Shown: positions 1 to 10,300 of the stretch, one piece after another
Layout: every line of letters starts with the position of its first letter
Position numbering within the stretch: position 1 is the stretch's first letter
Source of the DNA: Carex sylvatica
Lineage: Eukaryota; Streptophyta; Magnoliopsida; Poales; Cyperaceae
Assembly (NCBI GenBank): GCA_964058845.1
Contig: CAXKVR010000227.1
Coordinates: forward strand, 1-23,742
Reading direction: 5' to 3'
Length of the DNA stretch: 23,742 bases
The notes under the pieces: generated by a model
Seen by the model: only the letters and a program-made list of their open reading frames with translations
Database searches by the model: none
What the model was told of the DNA's origin: nothing
Translations under genes and position numbers: made by a program

Positions 1-337
1 AAACCAAATGGTAATGGCACGAATCGTGTGAGTATCAACTACCACATTGCCAAAAACGACAATGAGATTACTAGATCACAGCCCACAAGAGCAAAAGTAA
101 GAGGAATCTCACGAGTCCTGTGTAAGAATCGCTCTCCAATTGTAAACAGAAAGAAACAAAATATGCGAAATTTAAAAACAAAACAATCTCAGACCAAATC
201 CCTTTAAGAGAATGGATCGAATTCGAGATAAAAAGGTAAGATCTATAAGGATAGCGATACTTAACCATAAAACTAGGAATCAACAAAATGCGAAAGAGGC
301 GAATGAAGATCTGGTAGGGGAGAATAAAGAGACGAAC
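1..337 (-). other. Intron 1 (partial) of the MFS transporter gene
   Basis: On the minus strand the coding frame of the 338-488 exon runs into a GT dinucleotide at 337-336, and no continuation of the transporter family sequence is found between there and the left edge. The family's next residues (a GDWLQGPY-type stretch) are absent from all frames here, so exon 2 lies outside the window. Open frames that read on through this stretch are intron read-through. Confidence 0.75.
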
Positions 338-488
338 CCATCATGAGAGAATAGACAACGAGGTAATTGTTCTTGAAGGAATTGAAGGCGGAGGTGGTAT
401 TCACGCGATCCTTGCTGGACTTGCTCAGCTCTAGGGTCGCCACCACTGCCGCCAGACCGCCGAACACTATGAAATAGAAAACCTCCAT
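338..488 (-). CDS. MFSD5/molybdate-anion-transporter-like MFS protein, first coding exon (partial gene)
   Basis: This exon encodes the N-terminal 50 residues plus the first base of codon 51 of a plant major facilitator superfamily protein of the MFSD5 (molybdate-anion transporter-like) group. It begins MEVFYFIVFGGLAAVVATLE, followed by the family-typical LSKSSKDRVNTTSAFNSFKN and a NYLVVYSLMM end. Residues 3-20 form the first hydrophobic membrane segment, and NTTSAFNSFKNNYL is the conserved linker before helix 2. The frame ends in ATGATGG followed by GT at 337-336, a phase-1 donor at the place where, as I remember it, Arabidopsis homologues (AT4G27720, AT1G64650, AT3G49310) continue with AGDW. 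The start is the first ATG of the frame, preceded by a pyrimidine-rich leader. Full-length members have about 450-460 residues and 12 helices, so roughly 11% is present. Family assignment is strong. Transport of molybdate is inferred from the family and not shown here. Confidence 0.88.
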
Positions 489-640
489 TGCTAACCTAAG
501 AGGAGGGCGGGAGCGAGGGAGGGAGGGTGAGAAGAGAGAGAGGGGAGGGAGGAGAGGAGAGAGTGGAAGGGTAGAAGTGTGAAATGGATATTTATGCAAT
601 GCTCGGTTGAGTCCCAAACAGGATTGTGATTTGCTGTGAT
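489..640 (-). promoter_or_regulatory. Pyrimidine-rich 5' leader / core-promoter tract of the MFS gene
   Basis: Directly upstream of the transporter ATG the minus strand is almost purely pyrimidine from about 575 to 499 (CTCTCTC and CCCTCC runs; purine on the plus strand). Plant core promoters and 5' UTRs often carry such a Y-patch or CT/GA tract, which can bind BBR/BPC GAGA-factors. No convincing TATA box in the right position was found. The upper limit of about 640 is a guess at where the gene-proximal composition ends. Confidence 0.5.
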
Positions 641-649
641 TGTGAGAGA

Positions 650-1748
650 GCGTGAGAACAAAATTATAAATAAAAATTGGATTGATGTACTGGAGTACTG
701 GACTGTCTAGATATCCTTTAGGTCTGCTTCAAGAAAAAGCTTAGCAGGTGAGGTGAACATCCTATTATATTATATGTTGGAATAAAATATTTTTAAATGC
801 TCTTTTAACCGATTTTTTTATTCATGACATTAAAAAAAAATCTATGAAAAAAGTAAAAAAATAAAATGATTGTAATAATTCATTGCGACTCAACAGTCGC
901 ATTTATTCCTAATGGCTCAGGTCGAAATATATTTTTTTTACCTTGGAGATGAAGAAAATTTGTTGAGAATTTACAACAATAAAAATAGAATACTCGTACT
1001 AAAATATTCTAACATAATATTTTTTTCAAAATTCGACACATGACAATTTAAGAAAAAAAAAAATCATACCAAAAAGATATCGAAAATAACAATTTTGGTG
1101 GAAATTGGATAAAGGACCATTGAATGGAAAAAAAAAAAAAACTAGTTGATGATCATTATATAATCATATTACAAAATTTAATACAAATTATTGGACCCCT
1201 GCCATCAGAAAATGCACCTGCAAATTTATCATAGAACACCTACATAACTTTGTTTATGTGATAAATTTTAGCCATTAGGGCATCTAAATAATGGCTCAAT
1301 TGTTGTGGGCCGTTAGGAATAATAAATCATCATTAAAATATTCTCAATCCTCTTTTTCTTTCCAACTTTTTCTTACTTTCACTACAATCCGATTTTACTG
1401 AGAACACACCAGTACCAAAAACTCTCCACATCTTTGCTGCATCTTTTTTCATCTTTTTGTCTTTTGACGACATTTGAAGCCCTTTCTGTCCGTGAAGAGA
1501 AAATACATCACCGAATTCGTCAAAAAAAATCTCATGATGACGCCTCGTTTACATTTTCTGCAAGTAGATGTTCTGGTAAATTAAAAACGCTCTGAATTTT
1601 TGTGTATGTTAATCAAACAGTGAATAAAAAATAAATCTGGTAAATGATTATATAATATAACTCATCGCTTAATAAATTTCATAGAACTAGCATATCATGT
1701 ATTTGCATTTTTTATATTATATGTATGTCCGGAAATATGTTCTATAGT
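650..1748. other. AT-rich spacer, no gene seen
   Basis: This stretch lies upstream of the MFS gene. It contains poly-A and poly-T runs and no open frame with recognisable coding character on either strand. It must include the distal promoter of the minus-strand MFS gene, but I could not single out elements. Confidence 0.6.
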
Positions 1749-2154
1749 CAGGGAGCAGATTCACCTTGAGTCAGAGGAGAACAATCGCCCTCTTGGAATT
1801 TGAAATTCAATAGAAAAATACATATTTGGTACCTTTTTATCCATCTTTGAAAATAATTTTACCTCTCTGGATCTGAAATCTCGTCAGATCAGTTCAAAGA
1901 CATTGTTAATAAGAAATTGTGTTGTTTTATAAAAATTTATTGATCCTAATCAACTTTGTTGTTTTTAAATATATAAAATGATATTATTTTATTGTTTTAT
2001 TATGTGAGAGTATGTTATTTTTAATTTTTTTATTATGTTTGATTTTTTTATCTAATATCTGATTAGTTAATAGATTTGAATTTTATTAAGTTATTTGAAC
2101 CCGATTCTTACTCCTATCTGAAGAAAAAAAAATCTTGCGTCTGGTCCGCCCCTG
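1749..2154. mobile_element. Degenerate hAT-like non-autonomous element (CAGGGGCGGA family), copy A
   Basis: The left end reads CAGGGAGCAGATTC. The right end is TCCGCCCCTG at 2145-2154, whose reverse complement is CAGGGGCGGA, giving an imperfect terminal inverted repeat around about 400 bp of AT-rich sequence. About 50-60 bp inside the left end is GGAATTTGAAATTC, matching the layout of the copies at 5990 and 12984. CAGGG-type ends are typical of plant hAT-derived elements. No clean 8-bp target duplication is visible, so the element is old or the boundaries are slightly off. Confidence 0.45.
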
Positions 2155-4074
2155 TGACTTAGTTGTCTAATTAAACCCAAAGACTTATACTGATTAGGAA
2201 AAGCACAAGGGTTTATCAGTTATAAAATCTTGACGGGCAACGAAGTGTTTGTAGTTAGGTAATATTTTATCTAGTGCTGGGGGAATGTCACTCAGTCTCG
2301 ACTCACTAGATCTTAGATTAAAATAAATAAATACAAGTTAGGAGCGCAAGCAACTAGTCTGCATGTTTCCTTCTCATTTTTTTTTAAATTGTAAACAGTC
2401 AACAGACATTTTCTTTTTTGTTAGGCCAATAGCAACAGATATTTTGTGGGATTGGACCAAACGGAAAATCTGGAGTTCAACTTAGGTTTGACGGAATATT
2501 TGTTTTTCATTTTTGGTTTTATAAAACCGAATAAAGAAAAAGAAAATATATACGGATCATTCCATGTCGGCAGATCTGTTTTAGGCGATGAATCATGAAA
2601 CACGGTCCCGGATCTGGATCTGACCTGTCCTGACAGGTAGATTGTAGATTTGTAGTTGCCTATGCGGGACTATTATGTCTATTTTAAGTACGAGAGGTTT
2701 TTATTTATATATTCCGTATTTTTAATTAAATAATATTATTATTCTTATTATGAAAAGTTTGATTGAACTATGTTTAACTTTTAACTTATGCATTATAAGT
2801 AGTTTTAACTAAATTTATGCCGTCAGATATTTAAAAAGAATTTTAAATACAGGATCAAGAAGCAGAGTCATAAGCGTACTTCCAAAACTGCATAATCGTA
2901 TTCATTATATGTGTTTTTTTTTTTTTTTTTTTAAATCTTGTAATTTGAAAAAAAAAAAAAAAAGCAAAACAGAATTGAATGTCCGAATGTAGTCAAAATG
3001 ACTGATGTAATGTTCAGTCTCAAAGATGATCTTATCAAAACTTTTGAAATCGAAATAGTTGCGTTCTTCATTTTTAGAAGTTAAATAGAAAAAATAAATA
3101 TTTCGGAGTATAATGTAAAATGCAAACCTCAGACCGACCAATTTGCTTTGGCACAAATATTAAAGAAACTCGGTACATTTTAGCTCGGACTGGTTCGGAT
3201 TCTGATCGAATTGTCCGGATCTAAACTCAAAATTTGAGTTACTCGTGAGGATCTGGACTCAACCTGATATGGCATAGCGCAATCAATATTGCTTATAAAT
3301 TTCTTCGTATTTGGATAATTAATTAGAGAAAATAAATTTAACTTTCTTTTTCGTCTTATTTCTTGTTTAGTTGATTAAAATTTAGGAGCTTAATAAGAAA
3401 TTTGGTAACAGTTGTAGGTTTGATGAAAAAAATCTTGTATGAGAATTATATATGTAAAATATAGAGTTATGTATTTGTGTTATTTTTTCTAAAAACATTT
3501 GTAACAAAAAAAAATTTCATCCATTATATTCTAATTTGAGAGAAAAACCGATTATATTGATTATAATAATAGAAGGTTAAACCTTTCATTTCTTATACCC
3601 TTCACCTCCGATATAATTTTATCAACAAAACACAATTCAACAGCAATTTTTTTGTTCCTTTCCATTCCCTCCTCTCTCCACTCTCCATCCAAACAAGGTG
3701 TCATGATCTGACTGCGGGTTCTGATCCAGTGCAATATCCTACTGTGTAAAATGATATCTACATTGTGCATTTGAACCTAACACAAATTTTACAACGGCCC
3801 CCCACTAATTTAAAAAATTCAGATCCAATCCGATATCTGACTGGATACAATTAGATTTTGAGTCATCGTTTTTAATCAGACATAAATTTCAAAACATATT
3901 CCCTATATCTTAATAGAGTATGCATCTTTTGCATTTACTCAATTTTTGAGTTAATGCATTTCGGTCGTCTGATCAAGATTCGAGTCAATCCGACGCGAGG
4001 TGAAACATACGGAGCATCTTTAATATTCGTGTCAACGTGAATCGGACGGTCTGAATTTATCATGCAATAATGCA
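2155..4074. other. AT-rich spacer with TE-like debris, no gene seen
   Basis: No coding sequence is recognisable. It holds long homopolymers (T run at about 2914-2932, A run at about 2949-2963) and several 'GGATCTGGATCTGACC' or 'TCCGGATCTAAACTC'-like stretches (about 2609, 3215, 3245) resembling old repeat sequence. A short perfect hairpin ACCTGTC-CT-GACAGGT lies at 2622-2637. Apparent open frames here are short, of unusual composition and without family resemblance. Confidence 0.5.
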
Positions 4075-4123
4075 GAGGATACAAATTCATCTAAATAGAC
4101 ATCAAATTTTAATTATTCATCTA

Positions 4124-4440
4124 GGGTGCGTTTGGATGCACTCTAGAACAGCTACTATTTGAGAATAGTAGATGAGAATAGTGATTTTTGGAAGAGTGCG
4201 AGAATAGTATTGATTTGGTGCTATTCGGAATAGCGAAAATATTGTTTGGATTGAATATTTAGAATAGCGATGAAGGAATTGAATATTTGAGAGAGCACCA
4301 ATTGCTATTCCTACTTTCTGTAGGAATAGTAGGAATAGCGAGAATAGCGAGAACAGCGCTATTCTCGTTGTTCCAAATAGCAATTGTGTATGTTTGAATG
4401 GATCGGAACAATGCTATTCTCGCTACATCCAAACGTACCC
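4124..4440. mobile_element. 317-bp MITE with GGGTGCGTTTGGATG termini
   Basis: The left terminus GGGTGCGTTTGGATG (from 4124) pairs with the right terminus CATCCAAACGTACCC (to 4440), a 15-bp terminal inverted repeat with one mismatch. It is flanked by TA on both sides (CTA|GGG...CCC|TAG), so the flanking trinucleotides extend the palindrome. The interior is dominated by GAATAGC/GCTATTC words in both orientations, so much of it can fold back. Ends of this GGGTGCGTTTGG type occur in plant non-autonomous DNA transposons, and a TA or TWA target site would suit PIF/Harbinger or mariner rather than hAT. Superfamily is not settled. Confidence 0.75.
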
Positions 4441-5989
4441 TAGAAGTTAGTGGAACCTAATTGTACTCAGTCAGGTACTTGAGAGGATACAAATTCATAA
4501 TTCAAAATAAACACCGAAATAAATTTAGCTCGGTAAAAATTATTCTCTGTCCAATATACTCATCCATACCGAGACACTGTGAGAGGCCATTTCTGAACTC
4601 ATTTTTTTTTTTTGGTATCTAACTCATTTATTATTAGGAAAATATAACATGACATAAGGGCACGATAGATATTACTCCACCCCCACCGACAAAAAGCCCT
4701 CCATATAAATCCAAAGTACACGGGCCCATATACAATGATATCGACTAAAATGGAGAGACAATCACGTAATCACTGTATCTAAATCTTTTTTTTTATTATT
4801 ATTATTTATCTATCCACCTATTTTGCTATATTCATTCATACAGAAAAATATTGGAATTTTTAAGTTTCTCATTTAAAACCTTTCTTATTTTCCCTGTTTT
4901 GCATAACCTGACAACTTTCATTTTAGTATATTATTAATCTTTTTTATGTAAATTCAAAATAACTTGATTGTCATTTTCTCGAATTGGGCCTATCTTTTTC
5001 TTCTTTGAAAAAAATGATGCTTATCCTGGGGCAGCAATAGCATTAAAACCTTTCCTTACCAACCAAAGAGTACAAGAAAGAATGGTCGCTCACTCCAGCA
5101 GAGTTCAGACAAATCTCTCCATAGGATCCCATGTCGAGTAAATGCTCTGCCTAAGCAAAAATGATTACCTTTAGTACATTGTGATGTGGACCTCAACTTG
5201 AAGATTAAGAAAAATTATATCTTCTTCTGTTACAATTTTGATTAGTCTTGTAATAGGAAAATGAGGGCATTGAAGCAGTCCCTGTGTGGATGCGTCTCAG
5301 GCATTGGATTTATATAGAGATTTGCGCGTGATCTGAAATAGTTAATTAAATATGCTGGCTGTTTAATATGGCTCAAATATTATTGAAAAAAAAAAACTTG
5401 CACACATCTTACAATATATTTAAAATTTTGTCCATCGTTATTTTATTTGATTTACAGCCATTTACCAGCAGATTCTCCTGTACAAAAATACATATTTCAC
5501 ATAGCTCTGGACCGAGTTTTACAAAACTGTTTCACATGCATATAGATCGTGACTTAAGGAGAATTTGCATATAAAGAACACAAAATTTGGTGTAACCAAT
5601 TAACGGGAATTAATCTCCAAAGTTCAGCTTTTGTCTTTTTCATTGTGACTTATTCATTTGGTCATTTTAGGAATTATTTATATGGTTTTAAAGAGGGATA
5701 AATAGAGAGTTTTTGAGAGGTGAAATCAGGTCATTTGAATATTTGGTCTGACTTTTATTCAATTTAAAAGAGGGGTAGATTTTAGGGACTTAGTCATTTC
5801 TTCTATTTTTTTAGCATTTTCATTTATTTCAAAATCTCATTTTTTTTGTATGGTTCAACAAATGCCCCCCACCAGGATAGGTCGTGATTCTTATGTACAC
5901 CTTGTAGATGTGATATTAAGTTAAAGACAGGTACGCAATAAAGGTCGCACTCGAAAATTTTCCTAAGTTATATATTTAATAGAGATAGT
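4441..5989. other. Spacer, no gene seen
   Basis: AT-rich sequence with scattered poly-T. The open frame at 5368-5574 on the plus strand has low-complexity, Ile/Phe/Lys/His-rich content and no recognisable domain. A copy of a 16-bp word at 4483-4498 repeats 4075-4090. Confidence 0.5.
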
Positions 5990-6263
5990 CAGGGGCGGAT
6001 TTACACGTAGCCTAGGGGATGCTAAGCCACTCCATGATTTTGAAATTTTTAATCACGTAAGTTAAAATTTAATTGAATTTTTTTTTTTTTAAAGTTTTTA
6101 TATAGTTTAGCTCTCCTCATAAAATATCAAATGTGTATTTGTTGTCTAGTTGTTAAAGTTTTATTTTGTACTTGGATGGTCTTGGATTTAAATCTCACTA
6201 GCTACAAATTAATAATTTTAAGTTTTCAGACTCCTCTATATAAATTTTCTAGTTTTGCCATAG
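5990..6263. mobile_element. hAT-like non-autonomous element (CAGGGGCGGA family), copy B
   Basis: It begins with the intact terminus CAGGGGCGGATTTACACG at 5990 and has TTTTGAAATTTTT about 50 bp inside, as in the related copies at 1749 and 12984. The interior includes GGTCTTGGATTTAAATCTCA, a stretch often seen in this plant repeat group and faintly like a tRNA B box. The right end was placed at TTTTGCCATAG, a decayed inverted copy of the left terminus. No target duplication could be confirmed, so the right boundary is uncertain. Confidence 0.45.
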
Positions 6264-7240
6264 TTCAATTTCTCTGAAGAGACGGAGCCTGTCCTATTCT
6301 TTTCTCATTTGTTTGTAACTTTGTATCAACTGTTGAATTTTTCATCTCTTCTGTTTAAATTAGCCGAGCCAAAGTTTAAGGCCTGAAAAAAGCAAAGAAG
6401 AATGGAGTAATGGTCTAATGGAGTGATGGACATGATATTTATCAAGAAAACAAATTACACATATCAACTTTTAGTAAAATTATGTGATTAATTTAATCCA
6501 AAACTTTCAGTTCAAATTGCGAAATGGGAAGATAAGTCAGACTACTAATTTATGAATGAATGGGGATAATATAAAACGATACAAAAACTTCAAATATTTT
6601 AATGGACATTACACCAGTTAGTCTTTTAAAAAACAGCAATAATATTTAGGTTTTAATTTTTTTTTTTTTTTTGTGACAAGACTACATTATTTTTGAACTC
6701 TATAACTCACAACTTCTGAATTTTGAATATGTACAAGTTTAGCTATAAGCTCTGAACTTATAAATTAATTTTAAATATAATCTTGTTAGATCTTTCAAAT
6801 CCGAAATATTACTTTATAAAATGTAGGATAAAGAGGATAAAAAAAATTCACCAAACGTAGACACCTTGTGATTGGAATTGCCGTGTAAAATGCCAATGTA
6901 AAGGATACCGTAAATAAAAATCAACATGCCGTATAACTAGCGAGTAGCGACTTAATTTGATATTGTGATTATCTACTATATTGCCACATCAAAATTTAAG
7001 TCTTAGACTCGGAACTCGGAAGTTCAACAGAAAAAAATGTTTATAATTAAAGCTCGCTACAAGTTTGAATTAATATACTTAAGTCTACGGTCTTTAAACC
7101 ATTAGAACTTTCTATAGCGTCTATAAAATAAGCCAAGTTGCCATCCAATTGTGTCCACTCTTCTAAACGGGCATTAGAAGCAAGAATTCTTCCTCGGGAA
7201 GAACATAAAAATCTTCCAGCTAATACAACTAAGCCTAAAT
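6264..7240. other. AT-rich spacer downstream of the MYG1-like gene, no gene seen
   Basis: No coding sequence was found. The final 100 bases or so (about 7200-7319) probably hold the 3' UTR and cleavage site of the minus-strand gene that stops at 7320. No canonical AATAAA stands out on that strand, which is common for plant genes. Confidence 0.45.
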
Positions 7241-7319
7241 TTTTCCATTACATCCAATGCCATCAATATTCTTTTAAATAGAAAACAGATGAACTTGCAA
7301 ATTTTAATGTGTCCATGCT

Positions 7320-10300
7320 TCATAAGCTGAGAGCAGATTTAGCCATAGCTAGGGCACCTTCAAATGTGCTGTTTCCACCAATGAAGCCGCTCATGTGCAC
7401 GAAAACACAGCCTGGAATGCCTGTTTCCTTTGAAAGTTCATCATCTCGCAGCCCTCTCCAGGCTGAAGGAAGTGCCTTTCGACTCTCAAAGCTCTCTGAT
7501 GATACCGAAACTGCTTGTACTCTCCATGATTTGCTCCTCTCATCCTACAAAGCACACAACTATTGATTAAACCAAGGCTTTCATTACCAACACGGTACTT
7601 TATTCTGATAATACATACAGAGGTATACAAGCATTTTTAGTAAATTATGTGAAGCAAAACCCAGCATATGTCCTAGCCATCAGTTACAGAACCTGTTAAT
7701 GTGTTCAATTAATATGCCCCCATTTTTCGTTCAAAAATGGACCATAATCCTAGTCATAGATGACTGTAGTTAATGTACAATTGAGGTCTCTGGTAGTATG
7801 AATTAAGTTTACTGCATCACTGAAGGTACTAATTCCATTCGGCCCTTGTACGATCATGTCAGTGTTACCACTGATAACATCATACTCTGCTACAGGTGTG
7901 CAGAAAGTGGTAGCTAACAGTGGTCAAATTTGAATTTCAAGGATACAAATAAGGAATAACTTAGGCAGAGACAAATTCATGCCATGGGTATCAGAAAGCT
8001 AATGAGAATAGTTATGACATTGACATTGTACCCTAGTCTTTGCTACTCAGAGAGTCAAGAGTGCCTATAAAATTGCGTACAATTAATTATAACTTTGTAG
8101 GCAGTCGAAAGGAATAACTAATGTGCAACAGGTTTTGTCGAACAATGGATTATACTAGTCTGACATCTCTATGAGGAGCAATCCAGTATCCCTACCTATT
8201 GGTGACCTACATAATTAACTTGCAACCATACTCACAAGTAAACAGGACCAATTCAAACTTTGAACTCAGAACTACATCATTTGCCCATATATCTTATAAA
8301 TAATAATTTTAATTTAAGTGTTTCAATCTTTTAAAAGATGGAACATCAAATTTTTTTATTTTTTTATTTAGAAATCCAAAATACGATATAGCCAAGATAT
8401 TCAACAATTTGGCTTGGTCGTTTCACTTGCAAAGTTGCAAGCATTTCATTATAAGATAGTGGCCTCCAGTCCCACCAAGAGGAAGTTATAACAGATCCTT
8501 TATATCTAGGGGTGTAAACGGATCCGAAAATATCCGTCCGAATCCACTCCATATTCGTGCCAGATCCGAATAATTTCACGGATCAAATTTGGCTATTTAT
8601 CCAATATGAAGAATAGATTTGAATTCGGATAAAATTGTCTATTGGTAAACGGAGCGGATATCCAGTTACATCCATCCAAATCTGCTTTCAACTTCGAACC
8701 TCTCTTATCCCGGACTATATATAAGTGTTTCAAATTTCTTTTAGCATTGCTTGTGGGACTAATGAAACTAATATGCTTGTGGGACTAAAAAACTAAATTT
8801 CTTTTCTGGGCTGAGAGTGGGCCCACTTATAAGACCATATTAATTTACTAATGTTGATTGGTAGAGATATTGCATTTTTATATGTTTAATTCATTTTCCT
8901 TTTTTTTTATGGCAATCTGTATTCTGTAATATACCTTTTTCATATTGAAGTTAGACCATAGATTAGCAATAAACAAATTGTTATCTAGTGTCTTGTGACC
9001 TTACTATTACACAATTTTCCACTAGGCTTTCCACAGTTTCAAATTTATCAACTAAGGTATGAATTTTTTTAAGGTTTATTTTAAGGCAAAGCAAATTCTC
9101 TTATTTCTTATTCATAAATTTGTTTTTCTTAAATTTCTTAATTTTTTTTAAATAGTATTTGTATCTTAAATTTCATATGTGACTCAATTATCCGACAATC
9201 ATGCCTTAAGTGATATTAAAAAATGTTTGATAAAAAGAAAATTAAACTCCAACCCAGTTCGCAGAGAAGTATATGTAACTGAACCTTATTTATAAAACAA
9301 AACAATTGTGAAGATTTTCTTTTAGTATAAACTCTGTGAGGTTAAAAAATATACTACTCTATTAGCTAAAGATGTAATATATGTCAGAAACACAAACAAC
9401 ATGGTTTTAGTGAAATGTTCGTATTTCACTCTTTGAAGTCAAAACCATAAAATTGAACTCCCTTAGATTGATCCATGTAACTTTTTGAAATTTAAAAACA
9501 AGTCATGCCTGAGTTCCAGAGAAATAGATCTACATAAATAATAGATTACCATTTCCTTAGCTAGAAACATACAAGAGGTATATTGTTTTTCTATCTGCTT
9601 CATGGAACAATGGATTGTTGGAGGTATCAACAGTGGAAAGTTTAGAAGGATATATCCGGCCATATACAAGTTTATAGAGAGTCATTGACCACTCTACTTT
9701 CCACTGGACCACTCGGCTCCTGTGCATTTAATACTAACACAGTTTCTTTTGAGCAATGTGCTGATGATGAACAGCAACAAATAAATCATATAAAAGTATC
9801 TCTCTGTAACTAACATCAGCATAATGTGTGAGAAGGCTACCTGGTACAAAGCATACTTGATCTGTGGATCGATCTTCAGTTCCTCTTCAAGCTCAAACAA
9901 ATGCAGCTTCCACTGAAAAAAAAATACAGGAATAAAGAGTAACTACTTACACCAGAGAAACCAAGATTGCATAAAAAGGTACAAAAAATGTCCTGATATA
10001 ATTAGATAATAATCAACTATACCAAAGAAAGAAGAATTTATTCAAACACACTTACAGGACAGTATTGATTAAGAACAAGGATTTCTCCACTTGGATCAAT
10101 ATCCTTTCTTGATGATAAGCTATCAACGACAATGGCCCTAGCAGGCAACCACGATCTGACATAAAAACGTAGGCTCTGCCAAAACGCAATACATAACATC
10201 ATGCAAAAACAGCTTAAAGCAAGCTTATTGTATCTTTTATTTTTAATGATTCACTAAAAGTAACTTTGAAACAAGGCATTATAATCTGGCTAACCTGTAA

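Larger units (their letters stand above)
7545..9840 (-). other. Large intron 6 (2,296 bp) of the MYG1-like gene
   Basis: The donor is GTAGCC at 9840-9835 and the acceptor is TTTGTAG ending at 7545. It is much longer than the other introns (143-658 bp). It includes a repeat-like stretch at about 8504-8700 and a short tandem duplication at 8748-8799, so expansion by transposon insertion is likely. No second gene was found inside on either strand. Confidence 0.85.

Noticed and set aside
5368..5574. Plus-strand open frame of 68 codons
   Set aside because: Poly-A-derived Lys run at the N-terminus and no recognisable protein family.
8504..8700. Full hAT element in intron 6
   Set aside because: Only the AGGGGTGTAAACGG-like start is seen. 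No inverted right terminus or 8-bp duplication was found.
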